Positions 39,294-51,524 of a DNA stretch of 64,000 bases are shown piece by piece. A model generated the notes under the pieces. The model had not been told where the DNA came from and searched no databases. It saw nothing but the letters and a program-made list of their open reading frames with translations. A program made the position numbers and the translations under genes. Position 1 is the stretch's first letter. Each line of letters opens with the position of its first letter. This DNA is from Cylindrospermum sp. FACHB-282. Lineage in GTDB: Bacteria > Cyanobacteriota > Cyanobacteriia > Cyanobacteriales > Nostocaceae. The stretch covers positions 1 to 64,000 of the forward strand of contig NZ_JACJRJ010000036.1 in NCBI RefSeq assembly GCF_014697195.1. The letters run 5' to 3'.

Positions 39294-39875
39294 TCAACTT
39301 GCTCCCATATTACGTTCAAAGTCAGTGTCGCTTTCATCTTCTAAACTCGCACCATCAGCTTCTGTAAAGTCTATGTTGCGCCTTTGGTTGTAGTAATCGC
39401 TACCCCAATATCCAGAACGATAATCACCATAATCTGAATAATAAGCATAGTCAGTTTCATAAGACTGGTTACAGTGTGGACAGTCTGTTGTATCAGTACG
39501 TCCACAGCGACGTTTGAAGAGAAAGCCTATCATGCGATCGCATTCCCTACTAGCGGTGAAGCTGATCACTATGTCGCAGCTACCAACCGAAATGCGATCG
39601 CCATTTTTCAGGCTAGCCTTAGTCAACTTTACGCCATTAATTTTTATACCACTAATAGTATTTTGGTCAACAATAATTAACTCTTGATCTTGCCAATCAA
39701 TCAAAGCATGGTAATCTGCAACTAAATCATCTTCAATCACCAGCCTAGAAACCTTTTTACCATTGCTTTGTTGTGGCATTTTGGCAAATTGTCGCCCAAT
39801 GGCCACAGGAGTTTCTAATAATGGTTCTAGGCGTTCTTCTGTATTTGGATCTATCCAACTAAGCTGAATCTGCAA
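39294..39875 (-). CDS. FHA-domain protein with Cys cluster and Tyr-rich tail
   Basis: 193 residues. The forkhead-associated domain (~22-108) has the phosphothreonine-binding pattern IGRQ (26-29), VADYHALI, and NTISGIKINGVKL. After it come four cysteines (112, 124, 132, 135; CGRTDTTDCPHC), possibly a small zinc site. A tail follows, rich in Tyr and Asp (~139-165). FHA domains bind phosphothreonine peptides, so it probably reads a Ser/Thr kinase signal. It is the last gene of a same-strand trio with a lipoprotein (three bases upstream) and a membrane protein. A similar FHA-like fold is suspected in the vWA protein at 50343. Confidence 0.8.
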   Translation of the reverse strand: MQIQLSWIDPNTEERLEPLLETPVAIGRQFAKMPQQSNGKKVSRLVIEDDLVADYHALIDWQDQELIIVDQNTISGIKINGVKLTKASLKNGDRISVGSCDIVISFTASRECDRMIGFLFKRRCGRTDTTDCPHCNQSYETDYAYYSDYGDYRSGYWGSDYYNQRRNIDFTEADGASLEDESDTDFERNMGAS

Positions 39876-39878
39876 AGT

Positions 39879-40559
39879 TTATTGTCCTCCTGTTAAATTG
39901 ACTGCATAAGCTAAAGCCATCTGTTGTTCGCGGGTGAGAGTATCAAATCCCAAACAAGCAAATGCAATGGGTGATATCCCGGATTTTGTATAAAAAAGTA
40001 TTGTTTGGGATGGATTAATCAAAGAGATTTTACCTTCTTTAACTTTCACCTGATAAACTAACTGTTTGGCTGGTGTTCCAATCTCAAAGCCATTTTTCCC
40101 AGGCTTAACCTGATAAATTTCTTTTTTAGCAGCATCTTCTAGCTGATAATCTCCGTTAGCCAGACGATTGAAAATATATAAATCCTGATTTCCCTCTTGG
40201 TTCTTTAAAGTCCAGTTACCTTTAGCAGTCACCACATAACCCAAGACTTGATCAGCAGCATTTTTAAATTTAATTCTCCCCGGTTTATCTACTTTGATTC
40301 TGGCTAATTCTTGGTTATTAGCATCAATTAATTTAGCTCCATCTGCTTGCTGTTTGAGGGAAAATAAATCTGAACCTCCCGCGGTTTTAAATTTGATTTT
40401 ATCTGCACTAGCAGCAACATTAGTGGTAACTGGTGTTGTTGGCTGACTATTTAATGTGGCTGCATTATTAGCTGGAGATTTAGTACTACTGCTGCAACCA
40501 AAGAGGGAAATAACAAAAAATACTGAAACTAAACTGGATAGAATTGTCTTTTTCATCAT
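39879..40559 (-). CDS. Predicted lipoprotein, unknown function
   Basis: 226 residues. Lipobox SLFGCSSS with Cys22 after a hydrophobic signal, then a Ser/Thr/Asn-rich linker (~25-50). The remainder is beta-rich, with repeated short strands (KIKFKTAGGSDLFSLKQQ, GRIKFKNAADQVLGYVV) resembling a WG-repeat-like or propeller-like sheet. It overlaps the upstream membrane-protein gene by four bases (ATGA type) and lies three bases before the FHA gene. The trio is therefore translationally coupled. Function unknown. Confidence 0.75.
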   Translation of the reverse strand: MMKKTILSSLVSVFFVISLFGCSSSTKSPANNAATLNSQPTTPVTTNVAASADKIKFKTAGGSDLFSLKQQADGAKLIDANNQELARIKVDKPGRIKFKNAADQVLGYVVTAKGNWTLKNQEGNQDLYIFNRLANGDYQLEDAAKKEIYQVKPGKNGFEIGTPAKQLVYQVKVKEGKISLINPSQTILFYTKSGISPIAFACLGFDTLTREQQMALAYAVNLTGGQ

Positions 40560-41428
40560 TTGGCAAGTTTTTTAGCTAAATTGAGGACTTGATAAAGACT
40601 CAAAAACATCATGGCAATTGTTTGATATATCTCTTCTTTATTCTCTGCCATTTGCGAAGCGACTCTGACGACAAGATGCATTTCTTTATCTGTAACTTTT
40701 ACCCCTCTCATATAAGAAGTTGCGGGAAGCTTGACTGCATCGCTGATTTCATTTTCTAAAATCTTCACAGATCTATATCGCCGCTGGGAATAGTTTAAGA
40801 TTAAGCTGATATCTAATCCCCGCGATTTTGTTTTTGATTTGTGCTTGCTTTTGCCACTACTGCTACGTTTCCAGCCATATTGCCTTTTAGATAGCCCATT
40901 TGCTGTTAATTGAAAGCGAGTTTTGTCTAAAAACTGCCCTTGAATTTTCAACCATACATGCTCATGATTATCTATCTTCCATCCTGATTTATCAGGATGT
41001 GGCATGGTAGTTGTCTTATACTCTTTTTTATCAATTGGTTGAAAAGATAACTGCAATTCGACATCAGCCGTTTTTTCTATATCTCTATCTAGCATTTGCA
41101 GAATTTGTTTTGCCACCTCATATCGATAATTGCTGATGTTTAATTTGCTAAATTTAAACCAGGTTATCAATTCACGAATAAAGACAATTATCAAACCTAA
41201 TACTACTAATATAATAACCACGGCAAATATAGGTATGATGAAAATCACCACAACCGACGCAACCAAGCCTAAAAAGTAGTAAAGCGCTTTTTTACCAGAT
41301 TGTTTTTGTTTGATTTCGGCGAGTTTGTCAATTTCGGCAATTTCCTGCAAATCAACTACAATATTTTGAATTGGTGCTGTTAATTCATAACTTAGATTTT
41401 TACTGAATCTGTTTAATTCAATAGGCAT
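40556..41428 (-). CDS. Two-helix membrane protein, unknown function
   Basis: 290 residues from ATG 41428, chosen because GGAG lies about 11 bases upstream; the frame opens at a TTG three codons earlier. After ~45 residues come two adjacent membrane helices (YYFLGLVASVVVIFIIPIFA and VVIILVVLGLIIVFIREL). A mixed cytosolic domain follows, containing HEHVWLKIQGQFLDKTRFQLTANG and a Lys/Ser-rich loop. First gene of the trio with the lipoprotein and the FHA protein. A membrane-associated complex linked to phospho-signalling is plausible but inferred only from operon structure. Confidence 0.7.
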   Translation of the reverse strand: MPIELNRFSKNLSYELTAPIQNIVVDLQEIAEIDKLAEIKQKQSGKKALYYFLGLVASVVVIFIIPIFAVVIILVVLGLIIVFIRELITWFKFSKLNISNYRYEVAKQILQMLDRDIEKTADVELQLSFQPIDKKEYKTTTMPHPDKSGWKIDNHEHVWLKIQGQFLDKTRFQLTANGLSKRQYGWKRSSSGKSKHKSKTKSRGLDISLILNYSQRRYRSVKILENEISDAVKLPATSYMRGVKVTDKEMHLVVRVASQMAENKEEIYQTIAMMFLSLYQVLNLAKKLAK

Positions 41429-41619
41429 TTTATGCAAACTCCATCAACTCAATTTCAGTAGAAATTTAATAGTTATAGCTTGTCACTGCGTAGACTCTAT
41501 TGCAATTATTCTTAAACTTAGTTCTGGAAAGAATTAGATAAATCCAGATAAAAGTAGCCGCCAGTATAACAAACGGTAAATTAAGTGTCAATCAAAAGTT
41601 TAGTTATTTATGAATCAAC

Positions 41620-42822
41620 ATGAATCAACCGAAAATTGCTTATATTTCCTTTGACACCGTTCCTGCCCCCAAGGGTGCGGCAATTCATATTACGGCTTTT
41701 TCTTTGGGTTTAGCAGCGGCTTTTGGCGATATTCAGCTAGTCACAGTTTCTTCAACAGCCGAAAGTAGAGATTTTTCGGAATTTTATCCGCAAGTGATGC
41801 AGACAACAATAGCTGCTTTGGGTGATAATTTGATTGAGAGAATTTTGCATTTTCGTCATTTGCTGCGGGTATGGTTGCAAAATCGGCGATTTGAGGTAGT
41901 GCATATTCGTTCAATTTATGAAGGTTTGGTAATAGCAAGCAATAAACAGCAATATTGCGATCGCCTAATTTTTGAAGTCAACGGCTTACCCTCAATAGAA
42001 CTAAAATATCGCTATCCTGCCGTTGCTGATGATCGGGAACTGCTGCATAAGTTGCATACCCAAGAACAAATTTGTTTAGAAGCAGCCGATTTAATTGTCA
42101 CACCCAGCGGTGTCACTGCTAAATACTTGCAAAGCCGAAGTATCCCCGCAGATAAAATCCGGGTGATTCCCAATGGTGTAGATTTAAATATTTTTACTGG
42201 CTGTTTAGATAATTCTTACCGCCCACCCCAGCCAGAAATGTGGCAGATGTTATATTTTGGCACGCTTTCACCTTGGCAAGGTGTCAATCTAGCAGTTGAG
42301 GCTTTGGGACTAATAAACCGAGATTTTCCTGCCTATTTGACAGTAATTGGCCAAGGTAAAGACTATCAAATTAAAGCACTCAAGCATTTGGCACGCAAGC
42401 TAGAAGTAGCAGATCAGCTAATTATTCTCGAACCAATGTCGCAAACACAATTGGTTGAACATATTCAGGGTTCAGATGTAATTTTGGCACCTTTAACGCC
42501 CAACGATCGCAATTTAGTTCAAGGTTGTTGTCCCCTGAAGGTTTTAGAAGGTATGGCTTCAGGAGTACCTGTGATTGCTAGCGATTTGCCAGTGGTAAGG
42601 GAATTGGGGGAAGACGGGGTAGATTTTTTGTTAGTCAAGTCGGGTTCAGCAAAGGCAATTAAAGATGCGGTGTTGGGGTTGCGAGGTGATAGAGAATTAT
42701 CAACCCAACTGGCAGCAAATGCCCGGAGGCGAATTGAAGAGCATTATACTTGGAAACTTGCCAGTGAAGCTTTGACGGCTGCTTATAGCGAATTAGGAAT
42801 TAAGCGATTGATGACAGTTTGA
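41620..42822 (+). CDS. Family 4 glycosyltransferase
   Basis: 400 residues, GT-B fold. The N-terminal domain begins IAYISFDTVPAPKGAAIHITAFSLGLA (GxA acceptor-side loop). The C-terminal donor-binding domain has PNGVDLNIFTG, the GTLSPWQGVNLAVEAL strand-helix and the EX7E-type box LEGMASGVPVIASDLPVVREL. It transfers a sugar from a nucleotide donor in polysaccharide or glycolipid synthesis; specificity unknown. It overlaps the convergent glycosyltransferase gene at 42783-42822 by 40 bases. Confidence 0.88.
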   Translation: MNQPKIAYISFDTVPAPKGAAIHITAFSLGLAAAFGDIQLVTVSSTAESRDFSEFYPQVMQTTIAALGDNLIERILHFRHLLRVWLQNRRFEVVHIRSIYEGLVIASNKQQYCDRLIFEVNGLPSIELKYRYPAVADDRELLHKLHTQEQICLEAADLIVTPSGVTAKYLQSRSIPADKIRVIPNGVDLNIFTGCLDNSYRPPQPEMWQMLYFGTLSPWQGVNLAVEALGLINRDFPAYLTVIGQGKDYQIKALKHLARKLEVADQLIILEPMSQTQLVEHIQGSDVILAPLTPNDRNLVQGCCPLKVLEGMASGVPVIASDLPVVRELGEDGVDFLLVKSGSAKAIKDAVLGLRGDRELSTQLAANARRRIEEHYTWKLASEALTAAYSELGIKRLMTV

Positions 42823-43955
42823 AGTTGCAGTTTTTCCTGAGTGAGGGAATAATTAGTCAAAATGCGATCGCTTGCTGCTTGCTTAATCTGACTTTTTTCA
42901 TCTGCTGACATTGCCAAACATTCCAGCACCGCTTCACCCAACTTGTGGAGATGAGAACGAGGTAATATAAAGCCATTTTCACCATGGAACATCACCTCCG
43001 GAATCCCACCTGCATCGCTACCAATACAGCAACAACCACAAGCCATAGCCTCAAGCAGCCCATTTGGCATTCCTTCCCACAGTGAAGGCTGAAGGTAAAT
43101 ATCGCATAACCGCAGATGTTCTGCGATCGCTCTAGGGTTAGATAAATGTCCCGTAACAATAATCCTTCGGGCATTTTCTGGTTGTTGGTTTGTATAAAAT
43201 TGCAGCACAGATTCCTGAGATGCCCGTACCTCACCAATGATTAACAAGCAAGCAGGGCGCTGACTACGAACTGTTGTTAAAGCATTCAACAGAAACTGCT
43301 GTCCTTTCTTTTCCCGCAATTCCCCACAAAATCCCAATATTACCTCATCAGCAGCAATTCCCAAAGCCTCTTTACTAATTTCCCCCCTCCTCCCTTGTGG
43401 TGAGGGGTTCCAAGGACAAAATATTTCTGTATCTACCGTATTCCTCAACACCAACACATCATCCCGTCCACTCAGCAGCCGAATTTTACCAGACATATCA
43501 GCACTTACCGCCGTAATCAGGTTAGCGTGTTGCAGCGTCCATTGCAGACGCGCAAAATCTCCCGGCGGAAACATTTCGCGGTCAATATCATTACCACGGG
43601 CGCTAACAGTGCTGACTAGTCCTTTAAGTCCAGTAAACCAAGTAGCGAGAAAACCACTAGGAAACAGATAATGTCCCCACACAGCATCATAAGTATGAGT
43701 TTGGTGTAACCAGTCCAGCACATTTAAAGTGTGGGGCATAGTTAGATCCCAATGACGGTATAATCCTATTCGATAAACGCGAGAATTTACCCCTATAGTT
43801 TCCGGTGGTGAAACTTCACCCGGTTGTAGGTAACGACTCCAAGTAACAACATCGACATCAATCCCCAATTGGCAGAGTGTATTTACCAATCTTGTTGCAC
43901 TTCTCGCCAACCCTCCTAAATCTGGTGCAAATCTTTCGGTAATAAATAACAGCAT
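42783..43955 (-). CDS. Family 4 glycosyltransferase
   Basis: 390 residues, GT-B fold. The start ITERFAPDLGGLARSATRLVNTLCQLG is typical of exopolysaccharide GT4 enzymes. The donor site includes LRNTVDTEIF, GFCGELREKKGQQFLLNAL and the EX7E-type box LLEAMACGCCCIGSDAGGIPEV. Its 3' end overlaps the convergent GT4 gene by 40 bases. The two may act in the same pathway, although they are on opposite strands. Sugar specificity unknown. Confidence 0.88.
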   Translation of the reverse strand: MLLFITERFAPDLGGLARSATRLVNTLCQLGIDVDVVTWSRYLQPGEVSPPETIGVNSRVYRIGLYRHWDLTMPHTLNVLDWLHQTHTYDAVWGHYLFPSGFLATWFTGLKGLVSTVSARGNDIDREMFPPGDFARLQWTLQHANLITAVSADMSGKIRLLSGRDDVLVLRNTVDTEIFCPWNPSPQGRRGEISKEALGIAADEVILGFCGELREKKGQQFLLNALTTVRSQRPACLLIIGEVRASQESVLQFYTNQQPENARRIIVTGHLSNPRAIAEHLRLCDIYLQPSLWEGMPNGLLEAMACGCCCIGSDAGGIPEVMFHGENGFILPRSHLHKLGEAVLECLAMSADEKSQIKQAASDRILTNYSLTQEKLQLQTVINRLIPNSL

Positions 43956-44132
43956 CTCCCACCCAGTAACCTATAAATCAGTCTCATACAGGACTTACGC
44001 AAAAATCACCAAAAAGCTTAATTTATCTAACCGCCAAGAGGAGGCAGGGCGTTGCCGGGGTTCCCCTTGGGATAACTGGAAGGGGACTCGGAAGGACAGG
44101 TACTATTCTTGCCCTTACGTTAACAATTCTCG

Positions 44133-44158
44133 AAAAAAAAGAGGTCTATATTGACCCC
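44133..44158 (-). terminator. Rho-independent terminator of the apc operon
   Basis: On the minus strand GGGGTC-AATATA-GACCTC is followed directly by eight T residues, about 40 bases downstream of the apcC stop. This is a classic intrinsic terminator. Confidence 0.85.
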
Positions 44159-44198
44159 TTAAAAATTTACTAAAATAATGTTTGGTTTATAGCAATTA

Positions 44199-44402
44199 CT
44201 ACAGCCCAGTATTAGTACCTTGCTTACCGGTTGCCAATTCCACCTTAACGATTTTGCCACCTGCTTTTTGAATACGTTGTTGTTCGCGGAACCAGTTCTC
44301 ATAGGGAACTAGCTTGGTGAAGTAGGTATTTTGTAGTTCGCGTTGGGTACGAATCCGGCTTTGGCTAGGAACACAAGCTGTAATTTTAAACAAACGGGTC
44401 AT
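44199..44402 (-). CDS. apcC: Phycobilisome core linker LC7.8
   Basis: 67 residues, exactly the size of the 7.8-kDa core linker. It caps allophycocyanin trimers in the core cylinders. The sequence RLFKITACVPSQSRIRTQRELQNTYFTKLVPY is the CpcD-type linker fold and virtually diagnostic. Last gene of apcE-apcA-apcB-apcC, ~210 bases after apcB; the terminator lies about 40 bases downstream. Confidence 0.97.
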   Translation of the reverse strand: MTRLFKITACVPSQSRIRTQRELQNTYFTKLVPYENWFREQQRIQKAGGKIVKVELATGKQGTNTGL

Positions 44403-44615
44403 TTTTGGAAATCTCCTGAAGTATTTGCAGAAACTTTTTTTATCTCAAAATCTTGAGTGCAAATCTTTAAATTAATGGTTCCAAGGCTGGAAATCATGCG
44501 TAAATACTAGACCGCTAACACTCACAATCAATAAGCAATAGAACGTTCTAGCACTCACGATTGATTTCCAGACCTTAATAAAGCCGCACCTAAATCATTA
44601 AGTGCAAACTAGCTC

Positions 44616-45104
44616 CTAGCTCAAGCCAGAGGAGATATAGTCTAAGTAAACGCCCATTTCCTTACCAGCGTCAGAACCGACTAAGCTAGCGGTTACTTCT
44701 TTGATAGCTTGGATAGCTTGTACGGTAGCACCGATGGGTACACCCAAGGAGTTGTAGGTTTCCTTCAAGCCATTGAGCACACGCTCTTCCAGAATGGAAG
44801 TGTCGCCAGCTAACATAGCGTAGGTAGCGTAGCGGAGGTAGTAGTCCAAATCGCGGATGCAAGCAGCATAGCGACGGGTGGTGTACATATTACCACCGGG
44901 ACGGGTGATGTCAGAGTATAGCAAAGATTTTGCTACAGCTTCTTTGACGATCGCAGCAGCGTTAGCGCTGATGGTGCCAGCAGCACGGACACGCAGTTCG
45001 CCTGTTGCAAAGTAGCCTTTTAGCTTCTCCAGAGCAGCGGTGTCAAGGTATTTACCTTGAACGTCTGCGGAGTTAATTACAGAGGTAATTGCATCTTGAG
45101 CCAT
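44616..45104 (-). CDS. apcB: Allophycocyanin beta subunit
   Basis: 162 residues, all-helical globin-like phycobiliprotein. The phycocyanobilin-attachment Cys is in the [22 protein letters not shown] segment. [21 protein letters not shown] is the standard start. It pairs with ApcA to form trimers in the phycobilisome core, passing energy to ApcE. Spacing to apcA is about 40 bases, so they are co-transcribed. Confidence 0.98.
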   Translation of the reverse strand: MAQDAITSVINSADVQGKYLDTAALEKLKGYFATGELRVRAAGTISANAAAIVKEAVAKSLLYSDITRPGGNMYTTRRYAACIRDLDYYLRYATYAMLAGDTSILEERVLNGLKETYNSLGVPIGATVQAIQAIKEVTASLVGSDAGKEMGVYLDYISSGLS

Positions 45105-45147
45105 GTTGTTAATTCCTTATTTCCAACAGTAGAGAAACAGTTTTACC

Positions 45148-45633
45148 CTACAGTAGGGCGCCAACTACGTAGTCAAAGTAGGAACCAGCTTCAGCAGCGT
45201 CTTCAACGGACAGTAGTGAAGCAGCTACATTCTTCAGGCCACGAACACCTTCAGCAACGCCTTCGATAGGAGTGCCTAGTGATCTGTACATTTCGCGAAC
45301 ACCAACGATACCGATTTCTTCGATGGGTGTTACATCACCAGCAACGATTCCGTAGGTAACGAGGCGGAGATAGTAATCCAAGTCACGTAGGCACGTAGCA
45401 GTCATTTCTTGACCGTAAGCGTTACCACCGGGGGATACAACATCAGGGCGCTTTTGAAACAGTTGGTCGCCAGCTTGCTTAACTAAACGCTCGCGGTTGT
45501 CTGTCAAAACTTGAGCGATGCGGAGGCGGCGTTCACCACTGCCAACAAAGCTCTTAATCCGATCTAATTCGCCTGGGCTGAGATAGCGGGCTTCTGCGTC
45601 AGCATTCACGATAGCTTTCGTGACGATACTCAT
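45148..45633 (-). CDS. apcA: Allophycocyanin alpha subunit
   Basis: 161 residues. Start [26 protein letters not shown] and the chromophore Cys in [23 protein letters not shown] are those of ApcA. It forms the alpha-beta allophycocyanin monomer with ApcB. Located ~395 bases after apcE; that spacer probably contains an additional strong promoter, as the two small subunits are needed in large excess over ApcE. Confidence 0.98.
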   Translation of the reverse strand: MSIVTKAIVNADAEARYLSPGELDRIKSFVGSGERRLRIAQVLTDNRERLVKQAGDQLFQKRPDVVSPGGNAYGQEMTATCLRDLDYYLRLVTYGIVAGDVTPIEEIGIVGVREMYRSLGTPIEGVAEGVRGLKNVAASLLSVEDAAEAGSYFDYVVGALL

Positions 45634-46028
45634 TAATGGATTCCTCCAAAACTAATGAAACCAGAATTTGATTAAACTGGTGCGACTATAAATTTGGTTG
45701 AGAGTAGGTTCGTTTGCTCGTTTTTTAGATACAGCAGTTAAAAAACTGCCATAGCTAGCAAATTTCGCGATCGCTTGGGTAAATATCAACTACACAAGCG
45801 CTAAAACTCATCTACCTTCCGCCAAACATTTTCCGGCATTATGTTGAGCATTTATGACTGCTCTTCACACTTTGTAACATTGCTTTTCAGATTTGCTGTC
45901 ATCCGAGCAATCTGAAACCATTGTTACGAAAGGTCGCGAAGGGGTATTGGGGAAAAAAGTAATGGGTTAAGAGTTTTTCCCAGTTCTCAATCAAGAGTCC
46001 CTAATCCCCAATCCCCTCCCCTAGGGTC
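45634..46028. other. Spacer between apcE and apcA
   Basis: About 395 bases with no gene. Near apcA it has AT-rich DNA preceding the start and is the likely site of an apcA promoter. No transcription-factor site was recognised. Confidence 0.5.
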
Positions 46029-50342
<4,314 letters not shown>

Positions 50343-51506
50343 TTGGCTATAGGGTTTGTGAATTTGATAAAAATTACCCCTGGACAATCACTGACTGATA
50401 CACAGAAAAATGGCTTAAAGTTAGTTTCCCTGTTGGGTGGGGGTAAACGCGATGTTGTTTTAGCCATTGATATTACCGAAAGTGTTGGCTTAAATGACCA
50501 AGGACGGATTCGCTTACGTCAAATAATTGAACACAGTCTCCAACCTGGGGATTCTGTTTATATTGTTCCTTTTGCCCAAGATGTAATTTTAGGTGAGTAT
50601 CAATCTATAGAAAATCCATTAGGAACACCGATATATTTTAGTGGCAACAATCCAGAAAATATTGACAAAATATTAGCAAAAGTTCCTTTTAACTATGACC
50701 CTAAACGTTATGGTGCAGATATTCAAAAAGCTGAATTAACTGTATATCAAGGTATTGCTCAAATTAATCACAATCGCTTGTCGTACCAACAAATTATCAA
50801 GCCTCAATCGGTTGTTTGGGTGACAGATGCACCTTTATTTACTCAACCCGGAATTACTTCCCAAGTTTGGATAGAAACACCTGCTAATAGTCCTTTTAGA
50901 ATAGCAGAATCGCCGGAAAGTCAAGAAAGACATAAGTGGCTAAATACTTTACCTTTAAAAGAGCGATCACTTACTATCAAAACCCAATACAATCAAGAAT
51001 ATAAACTTTCTGTAGTCGATATTGAACCTACAGTTCAAGAATTTTGTACGCCAGCACCAGGAGGACAAGAAACTTGTTTAGTTAATCCTTATTTAATTAA
51101 ACAGCTATCCCTACCAACTTTAATTTTAATATTGATTTTCGGAGGATTTTGTTGGAGCATATTCAAGTTATATCGATTACAAAAAAAATGGCAATTGATA
51201 GTAGAATTTGAAGCGACGGAAAACCCTGAAGATCAAAAATGCCGACTACCAAATAATAAGCGGATTGCAATTGGTGAATATGATGCAACTTGTGTAGATT
51301 CTATTGACTGTCCAGGTACAGAAATTAGAGCCTATTTAGAGCGAAAAGGTGACAAGCTATATTTAGTGCCAACCAATCAAGCACCAATCTATTACAAAAA
51401 TGAAGAAATTACATCACGTACTGTAATATCTAATTCTAATTTTAGAATTAATTGTCCAGACGCTCGTAAGGGTGACTACGAGATAATTATTAAAGTTAAA
51501 AAATAG
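50343..51506 (+). CDS. Membrane-anchored vWA protein with degenerate FHA-like C-terminal domain
   Basis: 387 residues. The vWA domain (~35-230) has a MIDAS-like DITES at 43-47 (VVLAIDITESVG) and VWVTDAP at ~158-164, so metal-dependent adhesion or partner binding is likely. One membrane helix (~256-276, SLPTLILILIFGGFCW) follows a C-x9-C pair (Cys235, Cys245). The C-terminal ~105 residues are beta-rich with IAIGEYDATCVDS and KGDKLYLVPTN, FHA-like in layout but lacking the GR and SxxH residues. Start is TTG 50343 or GTG 50358; an in-frame TAA directly precedes the TTG, so no signal peptide exists. Nineteen bases separate it from the tubulin-like gene. Role inferred from cluster only. Confidence 0.75.
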   Translation: MAIGFVNLIKITPGQSLTDTQKNGLKLVSLLGGGKRDVVLAIDITESVGLNDQGRIRLRQIIEHSLQPGDSVYIVPFAQDVILGEYQSIENPLGTPIYFSGNNPENIDKILAKVPFNYDPKRYGADIQKAELTVYQGIAQINHNRLSYQQIIKPQSVVWVTDAPLFTQPGITSQVWIETPANSPFRIAESPESQERHKWLNTLPLKERSLTIKTQYNQEYKLSVVDIEPTVQEFCTPAPGGQETCLVNPYLIKQLSLPTLILILIFGGFCWSIFKLYRLQKKWQLIVEFEATENPEDQKCRLPNNKRIAIGEYDATCVDSIDCPGTEIRAYLERKGDKLYLVPTNQAPIYYKNEEITSRTVISNSNFRINCPDARKGDYEIIIKVKK

Positions 51507-51524
51507 TATTCAGGTAAAAATACC

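Noticed and set aside
43991-44000. Third full MITE copy downstream of the glycosyltransferase
   Set aside because: Only one end-like sequence (GGACTTACGC) is present; no matching inverted end was found before the apcC terminator.
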